Shown here: positions 26,489-34,716 of the stretch, one piece after another | Layout: every line of letters starts with the position of its first letter | Position numbering within the stretch: position 1 is the stretch's first letter | Origin: Rhodanobacteraceae bacterium | GTDB taxonomy: Bacteria; Acidobacteriota; Terriglobia; Terriglobales; Acidobacteriaceae | Direction of reading: 5' to 3' | Assembly (NCBI GenBank): GCA_903970285.1 | Contig: CAJCHN010000002.1 | Location: 1-60,585, forward strand | Length of the DNA: 60,585 nucleotides | The notes under the pieces: model-generated | Told to the model about the DNA's origin: nothing | The model's database searches: none | Seen by the model: the letters and a program-made list of their open reading frames with translations, nothing else | Translations under genes and position numbers: made by a program

Positions 26489-28903
26489 TTGCAGATTGAG
26501 TCGAATTCTGATCATGATTTGCACGACCAGTCGCACCATTCGGCCGCCCCGGCCAATGGAAGTTCATCCGAACCTGACCTGATCTGCTTCAGCCATCTGC
26601 GCTGGCACTTTGTCACGCAGCGTCCGCAGCATCTGCTGACGCGCTGCGCGCGGGATCGCCGCGTCTTCTTCTGGGAGGAGCCGTTCCGGGACGCGGACGA
26701 GCGTAGCGCCGGCATCCCGACGCTGGAGGTGATGCAGGAGCAGGAGAAGCTGTGGGTGTTGCGGCCGCACCTTCCCGGCGCCGGAGACGCCGATGCGATG
26801 CAGCGGGAGCTGCTGACTCAGTTTATGGCGGAGTTCCATGTCGCGCATTCTGTGCGCTGGTACTACACGCCGATGGCTCTGGCATTCACCGATGGGCTTG
26901 AACCCGAGGCGACGGTCTATGACTGCATGGATGAGCTGAGCGGCTTTCTGGGCGCGCCGCCGGAGTTGCAGTCGCGTGAGCAGATGCTGTTTGAGCTTGC
27001 TGATGTGGTCTTTACCGGCGGCATGAGCCTGTACGAGGCGAAGCGCAAGCAGCACGCGAACGTGCATGCTTTTCCCAGTTCGATCGACGTGCCTCACTTT
27101 GCGCGCGCCAAGGACGTGACGGAGGATCCGTCGGATCAGGCCGGCATACCGCATCCGCGCGCCGGTTTCTTCGGTGTGCTGGATGAGCGTTTCGACAGTG
27201 CGCTGGTGGCGGAGGTCGCGCGTCTGCGGCCGGAGACGCACTTCATCTTTCTGGGACCGGTGGTGAAGATCGATCCGGCAACGCTGCCGCAGGGCGAGAA
27301 CGTTCATTACCTGGGAGGCAAGAACTACGATGAGCTGCCGGAGTATCTGGCGGGCTGGGATGTGGCTCTGCTGCCGTTTGCGTTGAACGCATCGACGCGG
27401 TTCATCTCGCCGACCAAGACTCCGGAGTATCTCGCGGCGGGCAAGCCGGTGGTTTCGACGGCCATCCACGATGTGATTTCAGGCTATGGGAATCCTGGGC
27501 TGGTTGCCATTGCCCACACGCCGGAGGAGTTTGCCGCGGCGCTGGACCGGGCGATGGAGCCGCCGACCGAAGCGTGGCAAAAGGCGGTGGCGGAGAAGCT
27601 TGCGACGAGCTCCTGGGATCGGACGTGGGAGTCGATGTGGAAGCAGATCGAGCGGGTGCGCAGCCGCTCGGCGGAGCACCGGCAGGAGGCAGTATCGGCC
27701 TTCCGGCTGGCGCCGGTGACGGTGAAGGTAGGGAGCCTTCGCGCGCTGCGGACCGAGCATTACGACTACCTGGTAGCGGGCGCGGGGCTGGCCGGGGGAG
27801 TGCTGGCGGAGCGGCTGGCGAACGGCATGGGCAAGCGCGTGCTGATCATCGACAAGCGCGACCATATCGGCGGCAACACCTATGATTACCGCGATGCCGC
27901 GGGCATCCTGGTGCACAAGTACGGGCCGCACATCTTCCACACCAACAGCGCCGAGGTGATGCAGTATCTTTCGAAGTTCACCGCGTGGCGCAATTATGAG
28001 CATCGCGTGCTGGCGCAGGTGGATGGGAAGCTGGTGCCGATTCCTATCAACCTGGAGACGATCGAGAAGCTGTATGGGCTGTCGCTCGACGCGGCGGGGA
28101 TGCAAGCGTTCCTGGCTGCACGGGCAGAGGCAGGCCGCATGATTCGCACGTCCGAGGATATCGTGTTGAGCCGGGTGGGACGCGAGCTGTACGAGAAGTT
28201 TTTCAAGAACTACACGCGCAAGCAATGGGGGCTCGATCCTTCGGAGCTGGATGCTTCCGTGGCGGGGCGCATTCCGGTGCGGTTCGACCGCGACGACCGG
28301 TACTTCACCGACACCTACCAGGCGATGCCGAAGCATGGATTCACGCGGATGTTCGAGCGCATGCTGGATGCCAAGAACATCACCATCATGACCGGGGTGG
28401 AGTATGCGGATGTGGCGCGGGCGTATCCCAACGTGAAGACGATCTTCACCGGGCCGGTGGATGAGTACTTCGGCTACCGGTTCGGACCGCTGCCGTATCG
28501 TTCGCTCGAGTTCAGGCACGAGACCTATGCGCAGGAGCGCTTCCAGCAGGCGGCGGTGGTGAACTATCCAAATGATCATGCGTATACCCGCGTGACCGAG
28601 TTCAAGTACCTGACTGGACAGAGTGCGCGGAAGACCAGCGTGGTGTACGAGTATCCGCGAGCTGAAGGCGATCCGTACTATCCCATTCCGCGTCCCGAAA
28701 ATGCGGCGCTTTATGCCAAGTACAAGGAGCTGGCGGAGCAACGGCCTGAGGTGCATTTCGTGGGCCGGCTGGCGACGTACAAGTACTACAACATGGACCA
28801 GGTGGTCGCGCAGGCGCTGGTAACGTACCGGAAGATCACCGGGACGGATGAGCCGCTGGCCGCTGCGCCGGCAGCGGCAAGACTGGTAGAAGCGCGCACT
28901 TAG
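26489..28903 (+). CDS. Fused glycosyltransferase and UDP-galactopyranose mutase
   Basis: The protein has 804 residues. Residues about 30-395 form a GT-B-type glycosyltransferase (LICFSHLRWHFVTQRPQHLL, ERFDSALVAEVARLRPETHF, SPTKTPEYLAAGKPVVST). Residues about 424-790 are UDP-galactopyranose mutase (FAD motif DYLVAGAGLAGGVLAERL, then KRDHIGGNTYDY, KYGPHIFHTN and FKNYTRKQWG). The mutase makes UDP-galactofuranose, and the fused transferase may use it directly. A TTG start after GAGGG is used because no ATG precedes the domain. The stop codon lies in a 21-bp tandem repeat. It diverges from the PIG-L gene and precedes the carotenoid operon. Confidence 0.9.
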   Translation: MQIESNSDHDLHDQSHHSAAPANGSSSEPDLICFSHLRWHFVTQRPQHLLTRCARDRRVFFWEEPFRDADERSAGIPTLEVMQEQEKLWVLRPHLPGAGDADAMQRELLTQFMAEFHVAHSVRWYYTPMALAFTDGLEPEATVYDCMDELSGFLGAPPELQSREQMLFELADVVFTGGMSLYEAKRKQHANVHAFPSSIDVPHFARAKDVTEDPSDQAGIPHPRAGFFGVLDERFDSALVAEVARLRPETHFIFLGPVVKIDPATLPQGENVHYLGGKNYDELPEYLAGWDVALLPFALNASTRFISPTKTPEYLAAGKPVVSTAIHDVISGYGNPGLVAIAHTPEEFAAALDRAMEPPTEAWQKAVAEKLATSSWDRTWESMWKQIERVRSRSAEHRQEAVSAFRLAPVTVKVGSLRALRTEHYDYLVAGAGLAGGVLAERLANGMGKRVLIIDKRDHIGGNTYDYRDAAGILVHKYGPHIFHTNSAEVMQYLSKFTAWRNYEHRVLAQVDGKLVPIPINLETIEKLYGLSLDAAGMQAFLAARAEAGRMIRTSEDIVLSRVGRELYEKFFKNYTRKQWGLDPSELDASVAGRIPVRFDRDDRYFTDTYQAMPKHGFTRMFERMLDAKNITIMTGVEYADVARAYPNVKTIFTGPVDEYFGYRFGPLPYRSLEFRHETYAQERFQQAAVVNYPNDHAYTRVTEFKYLTGQSARKTSVVYEYPRAEGDPYYPIPRPENAALYAKYKELAEQRPEVHFVGRLATYKYYNMDQVVAQALVTYRKITGTDEPLAAAPAAARLVEART

Positions 28904-28939
28904 AGCGGTTCTCCTGTTACTTAGAGCGGTTCTCCTGTT
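28898..28939. repeat. 21-bp exact tandem repeat at the mutase stop codon
   Basis: Two adjacent copies (28898-28918 and 28919-28939) begin ACTTAGAGCGG and end CTCCTGTT. The first contains the stop TAG of the UGM fusion gene. The second is also the left arm of the palindromic element at 28925-29033. Confidence 0.9.
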
Positions 28940-29033
28940 GCGGTGGCGGCGAGACACCAAGCGAGTGCGGTTTTCCGTGACCAGAAGACGCGGTCGTTCT
29001 GGAATTGCGGGTACACCGCAAGGAGAACTGCTT
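28925..29033. repeat. Palindromic (MITE-like) element, about 109 bp
   Basis: AGCGGTTCTCCTGTTGCGG at the left end (28925-28943) is matched, inverted, by CCGCAAGGAGAACTGCTT at the right end (29016-29033), with one substitution and one gap. An inner hairpin CCAGAA...TTCTGG sits at 28981-29002. There is no coding potential. The rest of the gap up to 29282 holds the presumed carotenoid promoter. Confidence 0.65.
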
Positions 29034-29222
29034 CGGCATGGTTCTCCGATCGCTGTTTTCTGCCGGGACCAGGTCACCGATCCATGGACACGCGGGGACT
29101 GGAGTATGCTTCCTGCGACGAGGAAATCCAGGCTGTCCGTGCGGATTGTTGGGTGGGCGAAGATGCGCGAATTGAACCTTCACGACACAAAGGGAGGTCG
29201 CGGAGCGGAGGCTTGCGATCTC

Positions 29223-29228
29223 TATAAT
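29223..29228 (+). promoter_or_regulatory. Candidate -10 box of the carotenoid operon
   Basis: TATAAT lies 54 bases before the ATG of the first desaturase gene. No convincing -35 hexamer is present 16-18 bases upstream, so an activator or alternative sigma factor may be needed. This is a single-element match in a region that must contain the operon promoter. Confidence 0.35.
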
Positions 29229-29282
29229 CGGGACATCGAACCAGGAATGCAGCACGAACTCGAAGGGCGGGATGCAGCCTAG

Positions 29283-30839
29283 ATGCAAAAGCGGGATCGG
29301 CGGGCAGTGATTGTAGGGGCAGGACCGGGCGGGCTGGCAGCCGCCATTCTGCTGGCAAAATCCGGGGTCAAGGTCACCATGGTGGAGAAGCGTTCCGAGG
29401 TGGGTGGACGCACTTCGACCATGCAGCAGGACGGATTCAAGTTCGATATAGGACCTACCTTCTTTCTCTATCCAAGGGTGTTGAAGGAGATCTTCGCGGC
29501 GGCCGGCTACGATCTCAACCGCGAGGTTCCGATGACCCGGCTGGACCCGCAGTACAGGCTGGTCTTCGGCGGAGGCGGCGAGTTACTGGCGACTCCGAAT
29601 GTGGAGCAGATGGAGAAGGCGATTGCGGCGATTTCGCCGGAGGATGCGAGGCGCTTTCACCACTTCATCACGCACAATCGCAACAAGCTTGAGAAGTTCA
29701 TGCCGTTTCTGCAGACGCCGTTCGAGAGCTGGCGCGACCTGGCCAAGCCGGAGATGATGAAGCTGCTGCCGCTGCTGGCGCCGTGGCGTTCTCTGGATAC
29801 CGACCTTCAAGTGCATTTCAAAGACGAACGAATCCGTCTTGGCTTCAGCTTTCAGTCGAAGTATCTGGGGATGTCGCCGTTCCGCTGCCCGAGCCTGTTT
29901 TCCATACTGTCGTTTCTCGAGTATGAGCATGGAGTGTTTCATCCGGCGGGCGGATGCGGCGCTGTGACCAAGGCCATGGCGCGCATCGCGCAGGAGATGG
30001 GCGTCGAGATTCTGCTCGACGAATCGGTGGAGCAGGTGGTTATCGAGCGCGGGAAGGCGACCGGGGTAAAGACGGCCAACCATCTGCTCGAAGCCGACGC
30101 GGTGGTGGTGAATGCGGACTTCGCCGGCGCGATGCGCAAGCTGGTGCCCAACCGGCAACGCCGGCGCTGGACGGATGAGCGCCTGGCGAAGAAGAAGTAT
30201 TCGTGCTCGACGTTCATGATGTATCTCGGGATTGAAGGCCGGTATGACGAGGTCTCGCACCATACCATCTACCTGGCGGAGAACTACAAGGAGAACCTGC
30301 GCGATATTGAGGAGCGCCATACGCTCTCGCCCAACCCATCGTTCTATGTGCAGAATGCGTGTGTGACGGACGATACGCTGGCACCGCCCGGACACAGCAC
30401 GCTGTATGTGCTGTTGCCGGTGACGCACGACACCGGATCCGTCGACTGGGCCTTAGAGGGTTCGCGCTATCGAGCGCTGGCGATCGAGCAGATGGAGAAG
30501 ATCGGGCTGAAGGATGTTGAACGGAGGATCCGCACCGAGAAGATTCTGACCCCGGCCGGCTGGGCGGAGGACTTCGGCCTTTACAAGGGTGCGACGTTCT
30601 CCATGGCGCACTCGCTGGACCAGATGCTCCATCTCCGGCCGCACAACCGCTTTGAAGATGTGGGACAGATGTATCTTGTAGGCGGCGGGACTCACCCGGG
30701 GAGCGGGCTTCCGGTGATCTTCGAGTCGGCTCGCATTACCTCGCGGCTGCTGCTCGAGGATCTCGAGATCGAGCCGATGTGGGATACCGGCGAGGGCAGC
30801 CGACCGTTGAAAGCGGAGCTGGTCGGGGCTGCCTCCTGA
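29283..30839 (+). CDS. CrtI/CrtN/CrtP-type carotenoid desaturase or oxidase (first)
   Basis: The 518-residue flavoprotein begins with the FAD-binding motif AVIVGAGPGGLAAAILL (8-24). GGRTSTMQQDGFKFDIGPTFF follows, and near the end LYLVGGGTHPGSGLPVIFESA (with M before the Y), the two ends of the phytoene-desaturase family. These enzymes desaturate or oxidise carotenoid precursors at the membrane. I cannot tell whether this one is a desaturase (CrtN-like) or a terminal-methyl oxidase (CrtP-like). It starts a run of five same-direction genes with 4-base overlaps or short gaps. It is likely the first gene of the operon. Confidence 0.9.
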   Translation: MQKRDRRAVIVGAGPGGLAAAILLAKSGVKVTMVEKRSEVGGRTSTMQQDGFKFDIGPTFFLYPRVLKEIFAAAGYDLNREVPMTRLDPQYRLVFGGGGELLATPNVEQMEKAIAAISPEDARRFHHFITHNRNKLEKFMPFLQTPFESWRDLAKPEMMKLLPLLAPWRSLDTDLQVHFKDERIRLGFSFQSKYLGMSPFRCPSLFSILSFLEYEHGVFHPAGGCGAVTKAMARIAQEMGVEILLDESVEQVVIERGKATGVKTANHLLEADAVVVNADFAGAMRKLVPNRQRRRWTDERLAKKKYSCSTFMMYLGIEGRYDEVSHHTIYLAENYKENLRDIEERHTLSPNPSFYVQNACVTDDTLAPPGHSTLYVLLPVTHDTGSVDWALEGSRYRALAIEQMEKIGLKDVERRIRTEKILTPAGWAEDFGLYKGATFSMAHSLDQMLHLRPHNRFEDVGQMYLVGGGTHPGSGLPVIFESARITSRLLLEDLEIEPMWDTGEGSRPLKAELVGAAS

Positions 30840-30851
30840 TATGGAGACCGG

Positions 30852-32312
30852 ATGATGATCGCGATGCAAGCGCCGAAGCTCCGAGTCGCCGCAGGCAGCG
30901 CGGCGGAGCCCTCGGCGCAGAGCCCGGTCCATCGGGCCTGGGCCGCCACGCCTCTGGCGGAGCGGCTGCGCGTGCTGCGGCGCGTGCGGCATGGGCTGGC
31001 GGGACGCGCCGGAGAACTGGTGAAGGCGATTGCGCCTGGACCGGCACGAAAACCCGCGGATACGCTGGCGGCGGAGGTGCTGCCATTGCTGGCGGCGTGC
31101 CGCTTCCTGGAGCGGGAGGCGAAGGGCATCCTGGCTCCGCGGACGCTGGGGCGGCGCGGGCTTCCGTTTTGGCTTTCGGGGATCGATGCCACGGTAGAGC
31201 GCGTGCCGCTGGGCACGGTGCTGATTATTGCGCCTGCGAATTACCCGCTGTTTCTGCCTGGCGTCCAGGCTCTGCAGGCTTTGGCGGCGGGGAACGCCGT
31301 GGTCTGGAAGCCGGGCGCGGGCGGCGCGGCGGTGGCGGACGTGTTTGCGGATGCGTGCGGGACGGCCGATCTGCCAAACGGTCTGCTGCGAGTGACGGAT
31401 GAGTCGGTGCAGACGGCTGCTGTAGAGATCGATCGCAGGCCAGACAAGATCGTGTTTACGGGCTCTTCTACGGCGGGCCGGGCGGTGATGCGGATGGCTG
31501 CGGACCATGCGATTCCGGTGGTCGCGGAGCTCTCCGGATGCGACGCGGTGCTGGTGCTGGAGGGAGCCGATGTGGCCCGGGTGGTGGATGCGCTTTGTTT
31601 CGGTATGCGCCTGAACGGTTCGGCGACTTGCATGGCGCCGCGGCGCCTGTTGCTGGTAGGCGGCGGCCATGAGGCGATACCGGCGGAGCTGCAGCGAAGA
31701 TTCGAGGCAATGGAGCCGGTTTTTCTGGCGGACCCGGTGCGGCTCAGGCTGGAGAAGCTGCTGGTGAATGCGCAGTCGCTGGGAGCGAACGTAAGCGGTG
31801 GGCCGGATGGCTTCTGGATGAAGCCGCTCCTGGTGATGGATGGTTTGCCGGAGATGGAGATTGCGCGGACCGATCTTTTCGCGCCGGTGGTGACAGTGAT
31901 CCGGGTTCGCGATGAAGCGGCGGCGCTGGAAGCCGAGCAGGAGTGTCCGTTCGGGTTGACGGCGGCGATCTTCGGCGACGAGACCAAGGCGCGGGCTTTG
32001 GGTGCGCGACTGAGTGTGGGGACGGTGCTGGTGAATGATCTGATTGTGCCGACGGCGGATCCAAGGGTTCCGTTCGGTGGGCGGCGCGACAGCGGATTCG
32101 GCGTGACGCGCGGGACGGAGGGCCTGCTGGAGATGACCGCGGTGAAGACGACGTCGGTGCGACGCAGCCGGGATCGCAGGCATTATCAGCCGACCGGCGA
32201 AACTCATGCGGATATGTTCGCGGGCGTGTTGGAGTTGACCCACGCCGCCGGCTGGGGAGCGAGATGGGCCGGGCTGCGCAAGATGGTAGCCGCGGCGAAG
32301 AAGCTGAAGTAA
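30852..32312 (+). CDS. Aldehyde dehydrogenase of the carotenoid operon
   Basis: The protein has 486 residues with the ALDH fold. The segment APANYP is at 128-133 (Ala where most members have Trp; the oxyanion Asn130 is kept). The NAD site is KIVFTGSSTAGRAV (199-212), the general base Glu226 lies in AELSG, and the catalytic Cys260 in NGSATCM. In staphyloxanthin-type pathways an aldehyde dehydrogenase oxidises the terminal aldehyde of a C30 carotenoid to the carboxylic acid. Position between two desaturase genes supports that role here, by inference. It starts 12 bases after the preceding stop. Confidence 0.88.
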   Translation: MMIAMQAPKLRVAAGSAAEPSAQSPVHRAWAATPLAERLRVLRRVRHGLAGRAGELVKAIAPGPARKPADTLAAEVLPLLAACRFLEREAKGILAPRTLGRRGLPFWLSGIDATVERVPLGTVLIIAPANYPLFLPGVQALQALAAGNAVVWKPGAGGAAVADVFADACGTADLPNGLLRVTDESVQTAAVEIDRRPDKIVFTGSSTAGRAVMRMAADHAIPVVAELSGCDAVLVLEGADVARVVDALCFGMRLNGSATCMAPRRLLLVGGGHEAIPAELQRRFEAMEPVFLADPVRLRLEKLLVNAQSLGANVSGGPDGFWMKPLLVMDGLPEMEIARTDLFAPVVTVIRVRDEAAALEAEQECPFGLTAAIFGDETKARALGARLSVGTVLVNDLIVPTADPRVPFGGRRDSGFGVTRGTEGLLEMTAVKTTSVRRSRDRRHYQPTGETHADMFAGVLELTHAAGWGARWAGLRKMVAAAKKLK

Positions 32313-32343
32313 GCAGGGTAGCGAACGGTTGCGGGGAGAGACG

Positions 32344-33909
32344 ATGAAGGTTGCGGTGATCGGAAGTGGATTGGCGGGACTCTCGGCGGCGTGCACGCTG
32401 GCGGCGCGCGGGTACCAGGTCGAGGTTTTCGAGAAGAATCCCTGGCTGGGAGGCAAGGCGGCGCAGCTGAAAGAGCAGGGCTTCCGGTTCGACATGGGGC
32501 CGACCATCCTGATCCAACCGTCGGTGCTGCGGCAGGTCTTTGACGAGAGTGGGCGGAAGCTTGAAGACTACATCCCGATGGTGCGTCTGGACCCGCAGTG
32601 GCGTTGCTTCTTCGAGGATGGCAGCCGCATCGATTTACGGGACAACGCGCAGGAGATGGCGGCACAGCTGGAGGCTCTCTGGCCCAAAATGGGTGCGGGC
32701 TATCTGAAGTTTCTGGAGCAGTCGGAGCAACTGCATTCGATCTCCGACCGGTTCTTCTTCTGGCGATCGATCGGCTCGATGCGCGACACCATGGACGTGA
32801 AGGGTGCGTTCGACCTGAAGGTGCTGCGCGACGTGATGCGCATGCGCCTGGGCAAGACGGTAGCCCAGGTGATCCGCGAGAACATTCCGGATGCGAACAC
32901 GGCGCAGATGCTCGACCACTTTGTGCAGTATGTGGGCTCCTCACCGGATGCATCGCCGGCGATTCTCTGCGCGATCGGGCACATGCAGATGGAAGAGGGC
33001 ATCTGGTATCCGCTGGGCGGAACGCGCGCGGTGCCGGAAGGACTGGCGAAGCTGGCGGCGGAGCTGGGCGTGACGTTCCATCCTTCGACCGACGTGGCTC
33101 GCATCGAGACCGACAAGCCGAAGACCGGCAGGGGCGGCGGCAAGGTGACCGGGGTAGTCACAACTGAGGGCGAGCGTTATTCGTTCGACGCGGTCGTTTC
33201 GAATGAGGACGCCGTGCGCACGCATCGCGAACTGCTGAGCGGAACGGCTGCGGCACGTCACTTCGAGCATAAGCGCGGCTACGAGCCGGCGTGCTCGGGC
33301 GTGGTGCTTTATCTTGGGCTGAACCGGCGGTACGAGCACCTGGCGCACCACGACTTTGTCTTCTCGCGCGACCCGCACGAGGAGTTTCATGCCATTTACG
33401 AGCAGGGCGTGCCTGCGCCGGACCCGACCTGCTACCTGGCGGCTACGGCGGCGACTGACCCGGCGAGCGCGCCGGAGGGCGGCGAAGCGCTGTATGTGCT
33501 GGTGCACACACCGTATCTGCGGCCGGGTCAGGATTGGAAGCAGATGCTTCCGGGCTACCGGCAGGTGATTCTAGATAAGCTGAAGCGTACGGCGGGTCTC
33601 ACCGACATTGAAGAGCGTATCGTCTTCGAGCGGCATTTGACTCCGCAGGATATCCATGAGCGCTACCGGGTGCTGAATGGAGCGATCTACGGGATTTCGA
33701 GTCATGGGGTCTTCAACGGAGCGTTCAAGCCGGCGAATCGCTCGGCGGAGGTAAAGGGGCTCTACCTGGCGGGCGGCGCGGCGCATCCCGGGCCGGGCAT
33801 GCCAATGGTGATGATGTCGGGCTGGATCGCCGCGGACTCGCTCGACCAGGACTTCGGCGCGGGTGGTGCGCGGGTCGTTCGTGAGCGCGAAGTTTACGCG
33901 ATGGCTTAG
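32344..33909 (+). CDS. CrtI/CrtN/CrtP-type carotenoid desaturase or oxidase (second)
   Basis: The 521-residue flavoprotein has VAVIGSGLAGLSAACTLA (3-20), then FEKNPWLGGKAAQL and FRFDMGPTILIQPSV. The C-terminal GLYLAGGAAHPGPGMPMVMMSG is the second family signature. ATG at 32344 follows GGGGAGAG; an earlier in-frame start at 32329 would add five residues without a better ribosome site. Being the second paralogue in the same operon, it probably takes the complementary step (desaturation versus end-group oxidation) to the enzyme at 29283-30839. Which is which cannot be read from sequence alone. Confidence 0.9.
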   Translation: MKVAVIGSGLAGLSAACTLAARGYQVEVFEKNPWLGGKAAQLKEQGFRFDMGPTILIQPSVLRQVFDESGRKLEDYIPMVRLDPQWRCFFEDGSRIDLRDNAQEMAAQLEALWPKMGAGYLKFLEQSEQLHSISDRFFFWRSIGSMRDTMDVKGAFDLKVLRDVMRMRLGKTVAQVIRENIPDANTAQMLDHFVQYVGSSPDASPAILCAIGHMQMEEGIWYPLGGTRAVPEGLAKLAAELGVTFHPSTDVARIETDKPKTGRGGGKVTGVVTTEGERYSFDAVVSNEDAVRTHRELLSGTAAARHFEHKRGYEPACSGVVLYLGLNRRYEHLAHHDFVFSRDPHEEFHAIYEQGVPAPDPTCYLAATAATDPASAPEGGEALYVLVHTPYLRPGQDWKQMLPGYRQVILDKLKRTAGLTDIEERIVFERHLTPQDIHERYRVLNGAIYGISSHGVFNGAFKPANRSAEVKGLYLAGGAAHPGPGMPMVMMSGWIAADSLDQDFGAGGARVVREREVYAMA

Positions 33910-33924
33910 AGTAGGTCACACGCC

Positions 33925-34716
33925 ATGGATGCGCCGCACATCTCGAAGAAGGTGCTGGGATTCTTCCGGTGGATCGTTCGCGGCTACTTCCGGCGGCACT
34001 TTCGCGCGGTGCGGACGAGCGACGCTGCGCGGTTCACGCGGCTGCAGAACGGTCCCTTGATTGTCTACGCGAATCACAGCTCGTGGTGGGATCCGATGGT
34101 GTGCGTGCTGCTGGCGGGGCGACTGATGCCAGGACGCAGTCACTATGCGCCCATGGATGCGGCGGCGTTGGCGCGGTACGGCATCTTGAAACGGGTCGGC
34201 ATCTTCGGGGTGGATACGCATTCGGTGCGCGGAGCGGCCCGGTTCATGCGGACGGGCCTGGATCTGCTGGCATCGGGGGGCGTGCTGTGGGTGACGCCGC
34301 AGGGACGATTTGCCGATGCACGGGAGCGTCCGCTGGTGTTCAAGCCGGGGCTGGCGGCGCTTGCGGCCCGGGCTCCGGCCGGCTGCACGGTGCTTCCGTT
34401 GGCGATTGAGTATGTGTTCTGGGATGAGCGGCTGCCGGAGGCGCTGCTGCAGTTTGGCGAGCCGGTGATTGTGGACGGAAGTTCAGCCGAAGAGGTGGAA
34501 TGCCGCCTGGAAGCGGCGCTGCTCGAAACCATGGAGACGCTGAAGCGGAAATCGATGGGGCGCGATCCGCGCGCTTTTGAGGTGTTGCAGAGCGGGCGGG
34601 TGGGCGCTGGTGGATTTTACGAGCTGGGACAGAGGCTGGTGGCGCGGCTGCGCGGGCGCAGATATCAGCCGGAGCACACGGCCGCGCCGCTGGTTGAACA
34701 GGAAGAACGCGGATGA
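33925..34716 (+). CDS. PlsC-like acyltransferase of the carotenoid operon
   Basis: The 263-residue protein has the acyltransferase catalytic motif NHSSWWD (50-56), GIFGVDTHSVRG and the glycerol-phosphate-acyltransferase-like TPQGRFAD. It would use an acyl-CoA or acyl-ACP to acylate a hydroxyl. Because the next gene is a CrtQ-like glycosyltransferase, a likely acceptor is the sugar of a glycosyl carotenoid, as in staphyloxanthin, though there the acyltransferase (CrtO) belongs to another family. The gene overlaps the next by four bases (ATGA). A general phospholipid acyltransferase is the alternative. Confidence 0.85.
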   Translation: MDAPHISKKVLGFFRWIVRGYFRRHFRAVRTSDAARFTRLQNGPLIVYANHSSWWDPMVCVLLAGRLMPGRSHYAPMDAAALARYGILKRVGIFGVDTHSVRGAARFMRTGLDLLASGGVLWVTPQGRFADARERPLVFKPGLAALAARAPAGCTVLPLAIEYVFWDERLPEALLQFGEPVIVDGSSAEEVECRLEAALLETMETLKRKSMGRDPRAFEVLQSGRVGAGGFYELGQRLVARLRGRRYQPEHTAAPLVEQEERG

